64,000 nt of DNA from Bolinopsis microptera (taxonomy: Eukaryota > Ctenophora > Tentaculata > Lobata > Bolinopsidae): positions 930,001 through 994,000 of the forward strand of contig NC_087079.1 of NCBI RefSeq assembly GCF_026151205.1, read 5' to 3'. The notes under the pieces were generated by a model. That model ran no database searches, was not told the DNA's origin, and saw only the letters and a list, made by a program, of their open reading frames with translations. Each line of letters begins with the position of its first letter. Within the stretch, counting starts at the first letter, position 1. Of the stretch, positions 34,394 to 45,610 are shown piece by piece. The position numbers were made by a program, and so were the translations under genes.

Positions 34394-37300
34394 CTGGGGG
34401 ATAGTGGGTTAGTTGGGAGAGTGTCTGTTCCTTGCAACACGAACCCTGGGGGATAGTGGGTTAGTTGGGAGAGTGTCTGTTCCTTGCAACACGAACCCTG
34501 GGGGATAGTGGGTTAGTTGGGAGAGTGTCTGTTCCTTGCAACACGAACCCTGGGAGGTATAGTGGGTTAGTTGGGAGAGTGTCTGTTCCTTGCAACACGA
34601 ACCCTGGGGGATAGTGGGTTAGTTGGGAGAGTGTCTGTTCCTTGCAACACGAACCCTGGGGGATAGTGGGTTAGTTGGGAGAGTGTCTGTTCCTTGCAAC
34701 ACGAACCCTGGGGGATAGTGGGTTAGTTGGGAGAGTGTCTGTTCCTTGCAACACGAACCCTGGGGGATAGTGGGTTAGTTGGGAGAGTGTCTGTTCCTTG
34801 CAACACGAACCCTGGGGGATAGTGGGTTAGTTGGGAGAGTGTCTGTTCCTTGCAACACGAACCCTGGGGGATAGTGGGTTAGTCGGGAGAGTGTCTGTTC
34901 CTTGCAACACGAACCCTGGGAGGGATAGTGGGTTAGTTGGGAGAGTGTCTGTTCCTTGCAACACGAACCCTGGGGGATAGTGGGTTAGTTGGGAGGGTGT
35001 CTGTTCCTTGCAACACGAACCCTGGGGGATAGTGGGTTAGTTGGGAGAGTGTCTGTTCCTTGCAACACGAACCCTGGGGGATAGTGGGTTAGTTGGGAGA
35101 GTGTCTGTTCCTTGCAACACGAACCCTGGGGGATAGTGGGTTAGTTGGGAGAGTGTCTGTTCCTTGCAACACGAACCCTGGGGGATAGTGGGTTAGTTGG
35201 GAGAGTGTCTGTTCCTTGCAACACGAACCCTGGGAGGTATAGTGGGTTAGTTGGGAGAGTGTCTGTTCCTTGCAACACGAACCCTGGGGGATAGTGGGTT
35301 AGTCGGGAGAGTGTCTGTTCCTTGCAACACGAACCCTGGGAGGGATAGTGGGTTAGTTGGGAGAGTGTCTGTTCCTTGCAACACGAACCCTGGGGGATAG
35401 TGGGTTAGTTGGGAGGGTGTCTGTTCCTTGCAACACGAACCCTGGGGGATAGTGGGTTAGTTGGGAGAGTGTCTGTTCCTTGCAACACGAACCCTGGGGG
35501 ATAGTGGGTTAGTTGGGAGAGTGTCTGTTCCTTGCAACACGAACCCTGGGGGATAGTGGGTTAGTTGGGAGAGTGTCTGTTCCTTGCAACACGAACCCTG
35601 GGGGATAGTGGGTTAGTTGGGAGAGTGTCTGTTCCTTGCAACACGAACCCTGGGGGATAGTGGGTTAGTCGGGAGGGTGTCTGTTCCTTGCAACACGAAC
35701 CCTGGGAGGTATAGTGGGTTAGTTGGGAGAGTGTCTGTTCCTTGCAACACGAACCCTGGGGGATAGTGGGTTAGTTGGGAGAGTGTCTGTTCCTTGCAAC
35801 ACGAACCCTGGGGGATAGTGGGTTAGTTGGGAGAGTGTCTGTTCCTTGCAACACGAACCCTGGGGGATAGTGGGTTAGTCGGGAGGGTGTCTGTTCCTTG
35901 CAACACGAACCCTGGGAGATAGTGGGTTAGTTGGGAGAGTGTCTGTTCCTTGCAACACGAACCCTGGGAGGTATAGTGGGTTAGTTGGGAGAGTGTCTGT
36001 TCCTTGCAACACGAACCCTGGGGGATAGTGGGTTAGTTGGGAGAGTGTCTGTTCCTTGCAACACGAACCCTGGGGGATAGTGGGTTAGTTGGGAGAGTGT
36101 CTGTTCCTTGCAACACGAACCCTGGGAGGTATAGTGGGTTAGTTGGGAGAGTGTCTGTTCCTTGCAACACGAACCCTGGGGGATAGTGGGTTAGTCGGGA
36201 GAGTGTCTGTTCCTTGCAACACGAACCCTGGGGGATAGTGGGTTAGTTGGGAGAGTGTCTGTTCCTTGCAACACGAACCCTGGGGGATAGTGGGTTAGTT
36301 GGGAGAGTGTCTGTTCCTTGCAACACGAACCCTGGGGGATAGTGGGTTAGTTGGGAGGGTGTCTGTTCCTTGCAACACGAACCCTGGGGGATAGTGGGTT
36401 AGTTGGGAGGGTGTCTGTTCCTTGCAACACGAACCCTGGGGGATAGTGGGTTAGTTGGGAGAGTGTCTGTTCCTTGCAACACGAACCCTGGGGGATAGTG
36501 GGTTAGTTGGGAGGGTGTCTGTTCCTTGCAACACGAACCCTGGGGGATAGTGGGTTAGTGTCTGTTCCTTGCAACACGAACCCTGGGGGATAGTGGGTTA
36601 GTTGGGAGAGTGTCTGTTCCTTGCAACACGAACCCTGGGGGATAGTGGGTTAGTTGGGAGGGTGTCTGTTCCTTGCAACACGAACCCTGGGGGATAGTGG
36701 GTTAGTTGGGAGGGTGTCTGTTCCTTGCAACACGAACCCTGGGGGATATAGTGGGTTAGTTGGGAGAGTGTCTGTTCCTTGCAACACGAACCCTGGGGGA
36801 TAGTGGGTTAGTTGGGAGAGTGTCTGTTCCTTGCAACACGAACCCTGGGGGATAGTGGGTTAGTTGGGAGAGTGTCTGTTCCTTGCAACACGAACCCTGG
36901 GGGATAGTGGGTTAGTTGGGAGAGTGTCTGTTCCTTGCAACACGAACCCTGGGGGATAGTGGGTTAGTTGGGAGAGTGTCTGTTCCTTGCAACACGAACC
37001 CTGGGGGATATAGTGGGTTAGTTGGGAGAGTGTCTGTTCCTTGCAACACGAACCCTGGGGGATAGTGGGTTAGTTGGGAGAGTGTCTGTTCCTTGCAACA
37101 CGAACCCTGGGGGATAGTGGGTTAGTTGGGAGAGTGTCTGTTCCTTGCAACACGAACCCTGGGGGATAGTGGGTTAGATGGGAGAGTGTCTGTTCCTTGC
37201 AACACGAACCCTGGGGGATAGTGGGTTAGTTGGGAGAGTGTCTGTTCCTTGCAACACGAACCCTGGGGGATAGTGGGTTAGTTGGGAGAGTGTCTGTTCC

Positions 37301-40300
37301 TTGCAACACGAACCCTGGGGGGTAGTGGGTTAGTTGGGAGAGTGTCTGTTCCTTGCAACACGAACCCTGGGGGATAGTGGGTTAGTTGGGAGAGTGTCTG
37401 TTCCTTGCAACACGAACCCTGGGAGGGATAGTGGGTTAGTTGGGAGAGTGTCTGTTCCTTGCAACACGAACCCTGGGGGATAGTGGGTTAGTTGGGAGAG
37501 TGTCTGTTCCTTGCAACACGAACCCTGGGGGATAGTGGGTTAGATGGGAGAGTGTCTGTTCCTTGCAACACGAACCCTGGGGGATAGTGGGTTAGTTGGG
37601 AGAGTGTCTGTTCCTTGCAACACGAACCCTGGGGGATAGTGGGTTAGTTGGGAGAGTGTCTGTTCCTTGCAACACGAACCCTGGGGGATAGTGGGTTAGT
37701 TGGGAGAGTGTCTGTTCCTTGCAACACGAACCCTGGGGGATAGTGGGTTAGTTGGGAGAGTGTCTGTTCCTTGCAACACGAACCCTGGGAGGGATAGTGG
37801 GTTAGTTGGGAGAGTGTCTGTTCCTTGCAACACGAACCCTGGGAGGCATAGTGGGTTAGTTGGGAGAGTGTCTGTTCCTTGCAACACGAACCCTGGGGGA
37901 TAGTGGGTTAGATGGGAGAGTGTCTGTTCCTTGCAACACGAACCCTGGGGGATAGTGGGTTAGTTGGGAGAGTGTCTGTTCCTTGCAACACGAACCCTGG
38001 GGGATAGTGGGTTAGTTGGGAGAGTGTCTGTTCCTTGCAACACGAACCCTGGGGGATAGTGGGTTAGTTGGGAGAGTGTCTGTTCCTTGCAACACGAACC
38101 CTGGGGGATAGTGGGTTAGATGGGAGAGTGTCTGTTCCTTGCAACACGAACCCTGGGGGATAGTGGGTTAGTTGGGAGGGTGTCTGTTCCTTGCAACACG
38201 AACCCTGGGGGATAGTGGGTTAGTTGGGAGAGTGTCTGTTCCTTGCAACACGAACCCTGGGGGATAGTGGGTTAGTTGGGAGAGTGTCTGTTCCTTGCAA
38301 CACGAACCCTGGGGGATAGTGGGTTAGTTGGGAGAGTGTCTGTTCCTTGCAACACGAACCCTGGGGGATAGTGGGTTAGTTGGGAGGGTGTCTGTTCCTT
38401 GCAACACGAACCCTGGGGGATAGTGGGTTAGTTGGGAGAGTGTCTGTTCCTTGCAACACGAACCCTGGGGGATAGTGGGTTAGTTGGGAGAGTGTCTGTT
38501 CCTTGCAACACGAACCCTGGGGGATAGTGGGTTAGTTGGGAGAGTGTCTGTTCCTTGCAACACGAACCCTGGGAGGGATAGTGGGTTAGTCGGGAGGGTG
38601 TCTGTTCCTTGCAACACAAACCCTGGGGGATAGTGGGTTAGTTGGGAGAGTGTCTGTTCCTTGCAACACGAACCCTGGGAGGGGTAGTGGGTTAGTTGGG
38701 AGAGTGTCTGTTCCTTGCAACACGAACCCTGGGGGATAGTGGGTTAGTTGGGAGAGTGTCTGTTCCTTGCAACACGAACCCTGGGGGATATAGTGGGTTA
38801 GTTGGGAGAGTGTCTGTTCCTTGCAACACGAACCCTGGGGGATAGTGGGTTAGTTGGGAGAGTGTCTGTTCCTTGCAACACGAACCCTGGGGGATAGTGG
38901 GTTAGTTGGGAGAGTGTCTGTTCCTTGCAACACGAACCCTGGGGGATAGTGGGTTAGTTGGGAGAGTGTCTGTTCCTTGCAACACGAACCCTGGGGGATA
39001 GTGGGTTAGTTGGGAGAGTGTCTGTTCCTTGCAACACGAACCCTGGGGGATAGTGGGTTAGTTGGGAGAGTGTCTGTTCCTTGCAACACGAACCCTGGGG
39101 GATAGTGGGTTAGTTGGGAGAGTGTCTGTTCCTTGCAACACGAACCCTGGGGGATAGTGGGTTAGTTGGGAGAGTGTCTGTTCCTTGCAACACGAACCCT
39201 GGGGGATAGTGGGTTAGTTGGGAGAGTGTCTGTTCCTTGCAACACGAACCCTGGGGGATAGTGGGTTAGTTGGGAGAGTGTCTGTTCCTTGCAACACGAA
39301 CCCTGGGGGATAGTGGGTTAGTTGGGAGAGTGTCTGTTCCTTGCAACACGAACCCTGGGGGATAGTGGGTTAGTTGGGAGAGTGTCTGTTCCTTGCAACA
39401 CGAACCCTGGGGGATAGTGGGTTAGTTGGGAGGGTGTCTGTTCCTTGCAACACGAACCCTGGGAGGTATAGTGGGTTAGATGGGAGAGTGTCTGTTCCTT
39501 GCAACACGAACCCTGGGGGATAGTGGGTTAGTTGGGAGAGTGTCTGTTCCTTGCAACACGAACCCTGGGGGATAGTGGGTTAGTTGGGAGAGTGTCTGTT
39601 CCTTGCAACACGAACCCTGGGGGATAGTGGGTTAGTTGGGAGGGTGTCCGTTCCTTGCAACACGAACCCTGGGGGATAGTGGGTTAGTTGGGAGAGTGTC
39701 TGTTCCTTGCAACACGAACCCTGGGGGATAGTGGGTTAGTTGGGAGGGTGTCTGTTCCTTGCAACACGAACCCTGGGGGATAGTGGGTTAGTGTCTGTTC
39801 CTTGCAACACGAACCCTGGGGGATAGTGGGTTAGTTGGGAGAGTGTCTGTTCCTTGCAACACGAACCCTGGGGGATAGTGGGTTAGTTGGGAGAGTGTCT
39901 GTTCCTTGCAACACGAACCCTGGGGGATAGTGGGTTAGTTGGGAGAGTGTCTGTTCCTTGCAACACGAACCCTGGGGGATAGTGGGTTAGTTGGGAGGGT
40001 GTCTGTTCCTTGCAACACGAACCCTGGGGGGTAGTGGGTTAGTTGGGAGAGTGTCTGTTCCTTGCAACACGAACCCTGGGGGATATAGTGGGTTAGTTGG
40101 GAGAGTGTCTGTTCCTTGCAACACGAACCCTGGGGGATAGTGGGTTAGTTGGGAGAGTGTCTGTTCCTTGCAACACGAACCCTGGGGGATAGTGGGTTAG
40201 TTGGGAGAGTGTCTGTTCCTTGCAACACGAACCCTGGGGGATAGTGGGTTAGTTGGGAGAGTGTCTGTTCCTTGCAACACGAACCCTGGGGGATAGTGGG

Positions 40301-40349
40301 TTAGTTGGGAGAGTGTCTGTTCCTTGCAACACGAACCCTGGGGGATAGT
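34359..40349. repeat. 52-bp minisatellite made of the exon 3 splice-acceptor region
   Basis: About 115 head-to-tail copies fill about 95% of the receptor's intron 2 (34394-40679). On the minus strand each unit reads CTAACCCACTATCCCCCAG and then GGTTCGTGTTGCAAGGAACA, GACACTCTCCCAA. That is a branchpoint-like CTAAC, a short tract and AG, followed by the first 33 nt of exon 3. Most copies are identical; variants have +2 or +4 bases (ggtata, agggata), ttgggaggg, gtcggg or gatggg. Any unit used as acceptor other than the innermost shifts frame (52 is not a multiple of 3) and meets TAA within one or two units. Confidence 0.97.
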
Positions 40350-40406
40350 GGGTTAGTTGATAGTAGTGTAACTATGGTAACTAGTAGTGTAACTATGGTA
40401 ACTAGA
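40350..40406. repeat. Dispersed motif pair beside the 52-bp array
   Basis: Two copies of tagtagtgtaactatggtaa + ctag directly follow the last 52-bp unit, inside intron 2 of the receptor. The same motif lies in receptor exon 2 and in the satellites. Confidence 0.8.
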
Positions 40407-40679
40407 TGATAGGTCACACAGGTCAAAAGGAAATCGTGGCACGTGTTGAATCGCGAGTGAGATTTGGAACAATGAGAACATTTTGCCTCGTTTGGCTTGT
40501 CGTGGCGATGCGATTTTTGGCCTAAATAATCGCGATTTTATTTTGTCCTTGCTTAGTAATTAGTATAGTTATAGTGGTCTGTCGTATTCTCTTTAGATTA
40601 TTTGTGGTTTATTGATGGTTGGGGGTTAGTTGTGAAACGTCAGTTTGAATTCCAAAAAAACAAATGTTAACAGACTTAC

Positions 40680-41980
40680 CCGTGCCGATAAGCCAAGCGG
40701 AGTTGTAGTAAGAGAGCTCGTTGAGATCGTCGTCCTCTTCAACCTTCTCCACCAAACAGTGGTATTCCTTCGTATCTACAAACCTGCATTTCCTTTCTGC
40801 CTTTATCTTCCTTCTATACAGGCATTTAACACAGGTGCAAACCTGCATAGCGTGTATTTTCCTCCCATAGCTTCCAAATGGAGAGAATTTGCTGAAGAAC
40901 GTCGTCAAGAAACCAATCACTAAGATGAGACCTATGATGGTTAGCCACACTGAGATTTCAAAAGGTTCTAGAAAGAAGAAGTAGTTTGTTGAACTCTTGG
41001 AGGACTTAATGTACGTGATGATTGAAGCTTGGTCCTCAAATATTGAAGATGTGTAGTCGATATATTGTGACCGCTCCGTGTTGATTGACAAGACAATCGT
41101 TAGATCAGTTTTCCGATCCAAAATATCTCCAATCATTCCGTTCCATCTTCTAGTTTCCGGATCCAGTCCTCCGTATTTGTTATCTGCAGGCCTGACATAC
41201 TCGTAGGTGAAGTTTAGGTCCTGCTGAAGATGACTGATGATATCAGGGTTCCAACCAAACCAGCAGTCCGGAGAAGACGTGTTCCTCCCCTCACACTCCG
41301 GCTTTAAGAAGGCTATAGGTGGTTCAGGGACAATACCTATCCTGAGATGGTATCCTGTAAGAGAACTGCCGATACCAGTGGGGGACGCTGTACCACCTCC
41401 CAGGAACTGAACGTCCTTCCTCCCTGTCCACGGTACCTTTTCATCGGACAGATCACGTAGCCCGCTGTTGTCCCATGTCCCCACCTTTATGAAGCCGTCT
41501 CGTTTAAAATTCACTATGTCATATGATGGGTCTCCCAGGCCCAAATGTATTCCTGCATCAAGGTTCCCAACTATTTTATTATACAATGTCCGACCCTCTT
41601 CCCAGAAAGTTGCTGATTTGCAGTTAAGGGAGGGGGAGCTATGGTAACTAGTAGTGTTACTATGGTAACTAGAGGGGGAGCTACTCCAGGAACCTCTGTC
41701 CAGATCCGTCAGAGAGAGGTGGACCACTTTCAGAGCAGTTGCTATTTTAACAGATGGTAACTGCAGATCCGACCCGGGCCCCCCTGATAAGATATAGGAG
41801 TCTGCTAGGTCGTTATACTGTTGAGAGCCTTTACCGTAGTAAGGAAGGGTTCCTATCAGTCCTGTGTAGAAGGAGGGGTAGGAGGAGTTCTGATAGGCAA
41901 TACTCTCCGGTCTGGCCGTTATTCCGTCCGTAGTCAGCCAGATAAAGGAGTCGTCCATCAACCCCATAGCTTGAGCTTCC
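40680..41980 (-). CDS. Ionotropic glutamate receptor, exon 2 (end of ATD, S1, M1)
   Basis: Residues 225-659, from the acceptor CCAATCTCAG (ending at 41981, phase 2) to a strong donor G|GTAAGTCTG (from 40679, phase 1). It contains the second lobe of the amino-terminal domain, then S1 from about 435 (YHLRIGIVPEPPIAFLKP). The ligand arginine R528 is in LSINTERSQYIDYT, resembling the GluN1-type arrangement. M1 is at 567-587. The M1-pore loop is long (about 70 residues) with four cysteines (606, 608, 611, 623) in CTCVKC...KC and an acidic stretch. Residues 324-344, Ser-rich and about 20 long, are encoded by an inserted copy of the dispersed repeat motif. Confidence 0.9.
41628..41690. repeat. Repeat motif inserted in receptor coding exon
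   Basis: gagggggagct occurs twice, flanking atggtaactagtagtgttac and tatggtaactag. The insert adds an in-frame Ser/Tyr/His-rich tract (SSYHSNTTSYHSS) to the amino-terminal domain. The core is the same GTAGTGTTACTATGGTAAC motif found in introns and satellites of this window. Confidence 0.75.
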
Positions 41981-42649
41981 CTGAGATTGGATACACGTTA
42001 TTACTTTAATGTACATTGTACAGGGCACCTTCAACTGCTAGTTTTTGTATCGGAGTATAATTCGTCAGAATAGTTTGACAGTCGCGGGCTCTATGTTTAA
42101 CATCCAGAATTCAGCTGGATTATCTATTAACTGCACAAAGGAAGCAGTACATTCATTACAGGACAATCCTACTTCAGGTTCATTGAGTAAATCGTACCCG
42201 CTATTTGCGTTACACCTGGCAAGTATCTGGACTAATGATAACTTAGGATCCCCATTAATCATTAATTCCTCTCACTACATTCATTGCTGACAGTATTTCA
42301 TGTGAGATATACATACATTTAACTCATTCGTTGTTTGATTGCGGGAAACATTGATCTTGTCCTTGAGATATGTACATTTAAACGTTGTACCAACGCAGGT
42401 TGTCTACCTATAGAGCTATAGTTAAACGTTAATTCCACAACATTTCGCGTTACCTGACCTTTCCCATGTGGCTGCAAAACACAAACTTGCAATTATATCC
42501 TCTTTGAACCTTGTCTTATTAATCTTTACATCTCGTGAAGATCTTTACATACAGCCATTATTACTACTTGTGGTGCAATATACCACTATTATTTTGCCCA
42601 AGTTTAATCAAAACTTCCATCGCTAACTTGTAAAGACCTCTACCCAGCC

Positions 42650-44331
42650 ATGAAGAACAAGAAGAATTGTACTTGCTTCGGACTCCTCATCGTCTTCCTT
42701 TCAGTGAACATCCTCGTAGCAGTATTGTTTTACCCTCTCGATGGCATTACCCAGATTAGTATTGTAGCTGTTCAGGCAAACAATAATCAGAACAGGACAT
42801 TTCCTCACAATAATCAGAACGGGACATTTCCTCACAATAATCAGAGCGGGAAATTACTTCGCAATAATCAGAGCGGGACATTTCCTCACAATAATCAGAA
42901 AAGCATACGGCTCCCTCAGTCTAATGTAACTGAAGGTACAGCAAATTCAGAACAACCATCACGTACTTTATTCCGTGTACAGTTTGTAACGGAGGGAAGG
43001 TGTCTCGGAATATCGGGCACGAAGAAACCTGTTGTTAAATTCTGTAACCCACTTGAGAGAGATACTTTTGTTTTCATGGATGGTAAGATAAGATCGGAGG
43101 AACTCAACTTATGTTTAAGTGAGGATCGTTCTGATAACAAATTATTGTTGTTTCTGGATTGCGGAGAGACGGCTAGATTCGAACTTGTCGATGAGATCCT
43201 TGCCAAGATACCGGACAATGAATCTGAGGAGGAAACTTATTTTTCAGCTTTGAATGACACAGAAGATTCGGGATGTCCTTCAACAAACAGTCCTGAAATA
43301 GGTGGCAAAGTTGGGTTAACAACCTGCAGGATAGAGGCTTCAAAAGTAGGGCTACTGGAGGAAATATCATTCCTCAAAGATAGAGCAGCTCTTCTTCTAC
43401 CACTCCCGCCTGATGACACGTGTAATTTCCCTGCTTGTGGTGTGAACAAACGCGCACCTCCTGTAAAAACCTTGTTTGCTAATCAGATAGAGAGATGTGG
43501 TGACTTGTCAGAGTGTGTTACCGTGGTTACTAAGACTGCTAGAAGACCGCTATTCGTTATCAGACTTGCTAAGAGTCTGCGAAAACAGTTTAAACTTGAC
43601 CTTCCTATGATAGTCATTGACGACGGTCCTGAAGGTTATAGCTCTGAGATAATGGATGAGATCGCCAAGTTCCCTAATATGCAATACGTCATCTCCTCTC
43701 CAGATCTAGGCATTGCCGAGGGGAGGAATATAGGTCTACGAATGGTGAAGACTAAATATTTCTTCCTATTAGATGATGATATGGTCGCTACAGAGAGGAC
43801 AGAAGTTACTAAATTGGTGGAGATATTGGACACCACCGACGCCACTCTCGTCGGGGGAGGGTCTACCTTGCAGGTTTCTTAAGGTTTGGTCTGGATCTTC
43901 ATGGGAAAACAACTTTATTCCACTATAAAAACACATGTATTACTGCTAACCAAACTGTAACAGGGTTTCCTGATTGTTTTAGATGTGAAATCACCGCCAA
44001 TATATTCGTGGCAAGAACACAAGATGCTATAGCGGTAGGAGGTTGGAGCAAAGAACTTAAAATAGGTGAGCACAAAGATTTCTTCCTGCGGTTGAAGGGG
44101 GCGGGAAAGAAAGTAGTGTTCTGTCCGGCATTTACCGCAGCAAACGTTCACAGCTCAAAGGGAGTCGAGTTTGTGGGAGGATTAACAGAAGTGTTCAGTC
44201 GAGAGAAGTACAAGTTTCTAAGGAATCTTCGTTTAGAAATCATGGAAACGAAGTTTTGTAACCACTGGAACATTAAACAATTAATAGGGACAAAACACCA
44301 AAGCCCTGTTTGGATTGATGACATTGACTAG
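42650..44331 (+). CDS. GT12-type beta-1,4-GalNAc transferase-like gene with one frameshift
   Basis: A type II membrane protein: short cytosolic start, TM at residues 9-30 (FGLLIVFLSVNILVAVLF), a stem with five 9-residue repeats (NNQNGTFPH-like, some with N-x-T sequons), and a ricin-like region at about 103-195 (RCLGISGTKKPVV ... LNLCLSED). The catalytic domain has VTVVTKTARRPLFVIRLAKS, GIAEGRNIGLRMVKTKYFFL and a metal-binding DDD at 375-377. The frame breaks after 43860 at a G run (gtcgggggagggtc). From 43861 the next frame is open to 44331 and keeps the family pattern (TGFPDCFRCEITANIFVART, AIAVGGWS, GEHKDFFLRLKGAG). One missing base therefore explains the break. Expected role: adding GalNAc to a glycan in the Golgi. 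The gene is intronless and lies inside receptor intron 1 on the other strand. Reference-type products are about 530-560 residues, which fits. Confidence 0.75.
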
Positions 44332-44333
44332 GT

Positions 44334-44572
44334 AACCAGGTAACCAGGTAACCAGGTAACCAGATAACCAGGTCACCAGGTAACCAGGTTACCAGGTTAC
44401 CAGGTTACCAGGTTACTGTGGTAATAGGGACAGATCACCAGTACCCTGCCTGGATTGATGACATTGACTAGGTAACCAGGTTACCAGGTTACCAGGTTAC
44501 CAGGTTACTATGGTAATAGGGACAGATCACCATGCCAGTACCCTGCCTGGATTGATGACATTGACTAGGGGT
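44334..44572. repeat. 8-bp GGTAACCA arrays with duplicated gene end
   Basis: After the stop, ggtaacca/ggttacca units repeat, then the gene's last ~50 bp (taggga.ca.atcacca, ccctgcctggattgatgaca, ttgactag) occurs again, followed by another ggttacca run and a third copy of the gene end by 44567. The transferase terminus with its stop is thus present three times. The second and third copies are downstream of the first TAG. Confidence 0.9.
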
Positions 44573-44936
44573 AAAGCATATTTAGGTAAGAATACTGTGA
44601 TATTAAGCTATGCTCAAAATGTATTTCATCTTCAACGTAACGTCTACCTTTTGAAATGAGTGGATTGGAAGCTCTACTGGTCAGAAAGACTTACTGTAAG
44701 TGACATATCAGGTCTTGATTCTTAGTTTAATTTGTATAACTGATGTGCTCAAAACCACTTGTTTTTATTTTAGCCTGACATATGTGTAATATTTAAATAT
44801 TATTGTCCTAAATATTGTGTACATTTTGTTAATGTGAAGGATACTTTAATCGAATGTTTTGGATTTCGTAAAATTCTTCTAAACTCCAAAAGATGCCAAC
44901 AAATAACTAAAGTAATCCACGAAAAGCTCTACTCAC

Positions 44937-45610
44937 TTGAAAATCTTTTTCGCGTATTTGCCACCACAGTTGAGAACAATAACCTTGGTGAGCGAATCTT
45001 TGATAAGTTGAAGCTGCTTCTGGAAGACAGGCAGATGATTTGACAGGTTCATCCGCACATCAAAGTGCTGAACATCCTTGATGCTGAAGTTATCGTCTTG
45101 GGACGCTAAATATTGCAGATACACGATACTGTTTATTCCATAATCATCTGCTGAGGCGAGGATTGAGAACTCGTACCATTTATACTCCTTCAACAAGTCG
45201 AATATAGCCCGACTCTGGTGAGCGTCTGAGGGGGACAGCCGGATCTCAAAATCATCTGATCTGTGAAAGTCAGTGAAAGGATTAGTGGCAACTGCAGCTA
45301 TGAGAGGAAGATGGAACTGATTGGCGAGGTTAGCCTGGATATCTGTTAAAGTAGAGTCACATGCTGATATCACAGCTACCACCTCCTGCTCCAGTAAAGC
45401 ACAGAAGCAGGTCTGGAGACTGAGGTAGGTGGAGTCATGGTACTGCTCCACTAGCTCCACAGTAGTGTCACTGCTGTCTAGCCTCGAGATGGTGTACTCA
45501 GCTAGTCTCCTGATGGCATCCGCCCCCTCCTCATCTTCAGAATCGAGGATGAGTCCTATCTTGTAGCCATGACAACACGCGAAAACAAGGACGAAGAGAT
45601 GCGGTAACAT
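44937..45610 (-). CDS. Ionotropic glutamate receptor, exon 1 (signal peptide and ATD)
   Basis: Start Met at 45610. Residues 1-15 (MLPHLFVLVFACCHG) look like a signal peptide, followed directly by YKIGLILDSEDEEGADAI, the LIVBP-like amino-terminal domain (AVISACDSTLTDIQANLANQ, FHLPLIAAVATNPFTDF, LKEYKWYEFSILASADDYG). It ends at a GTGAGT donor (from 44936, phase 2), and joining to exon 2 completes KKIFKEAQAMGLMDD. The three exons (674, 1301 and 866 nt) sum to 947 codons including the stop, a normal length for the family (about 900). The product is a ligand-gated cation channel subunit of the plasma membrane. Intron 1 (41981-44936) hosts the opposite-strand glycosyltransferase. Confidence 0.9.

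Noticed and set aside
37696-38619. Short frames with MLQGTDTLPTNPL repeats
   Set aside because: Fragments of the splice-site array where 54-nt unit variants keep the frame for two or three units; not exons on their own.
34359-40349. CRISPR-like array
   Set aside because: Units are contiguous without unique spacers and the context is a eukaryotic intron.
43861-43982. A 122-bp intron in the GT12 gene (GT at 43861, AG at 43981-43982)
   Set aside because: Phase-compatible, but it would remove an open stretch that aligns with the family (TGFPDC before CEITAN), so a one-base frameshift is simpler.
44834-45043. A 69-codon plus-strand frame
   Set aside because: Antisense to receptor exon 1, which has clear homology and splice sites.
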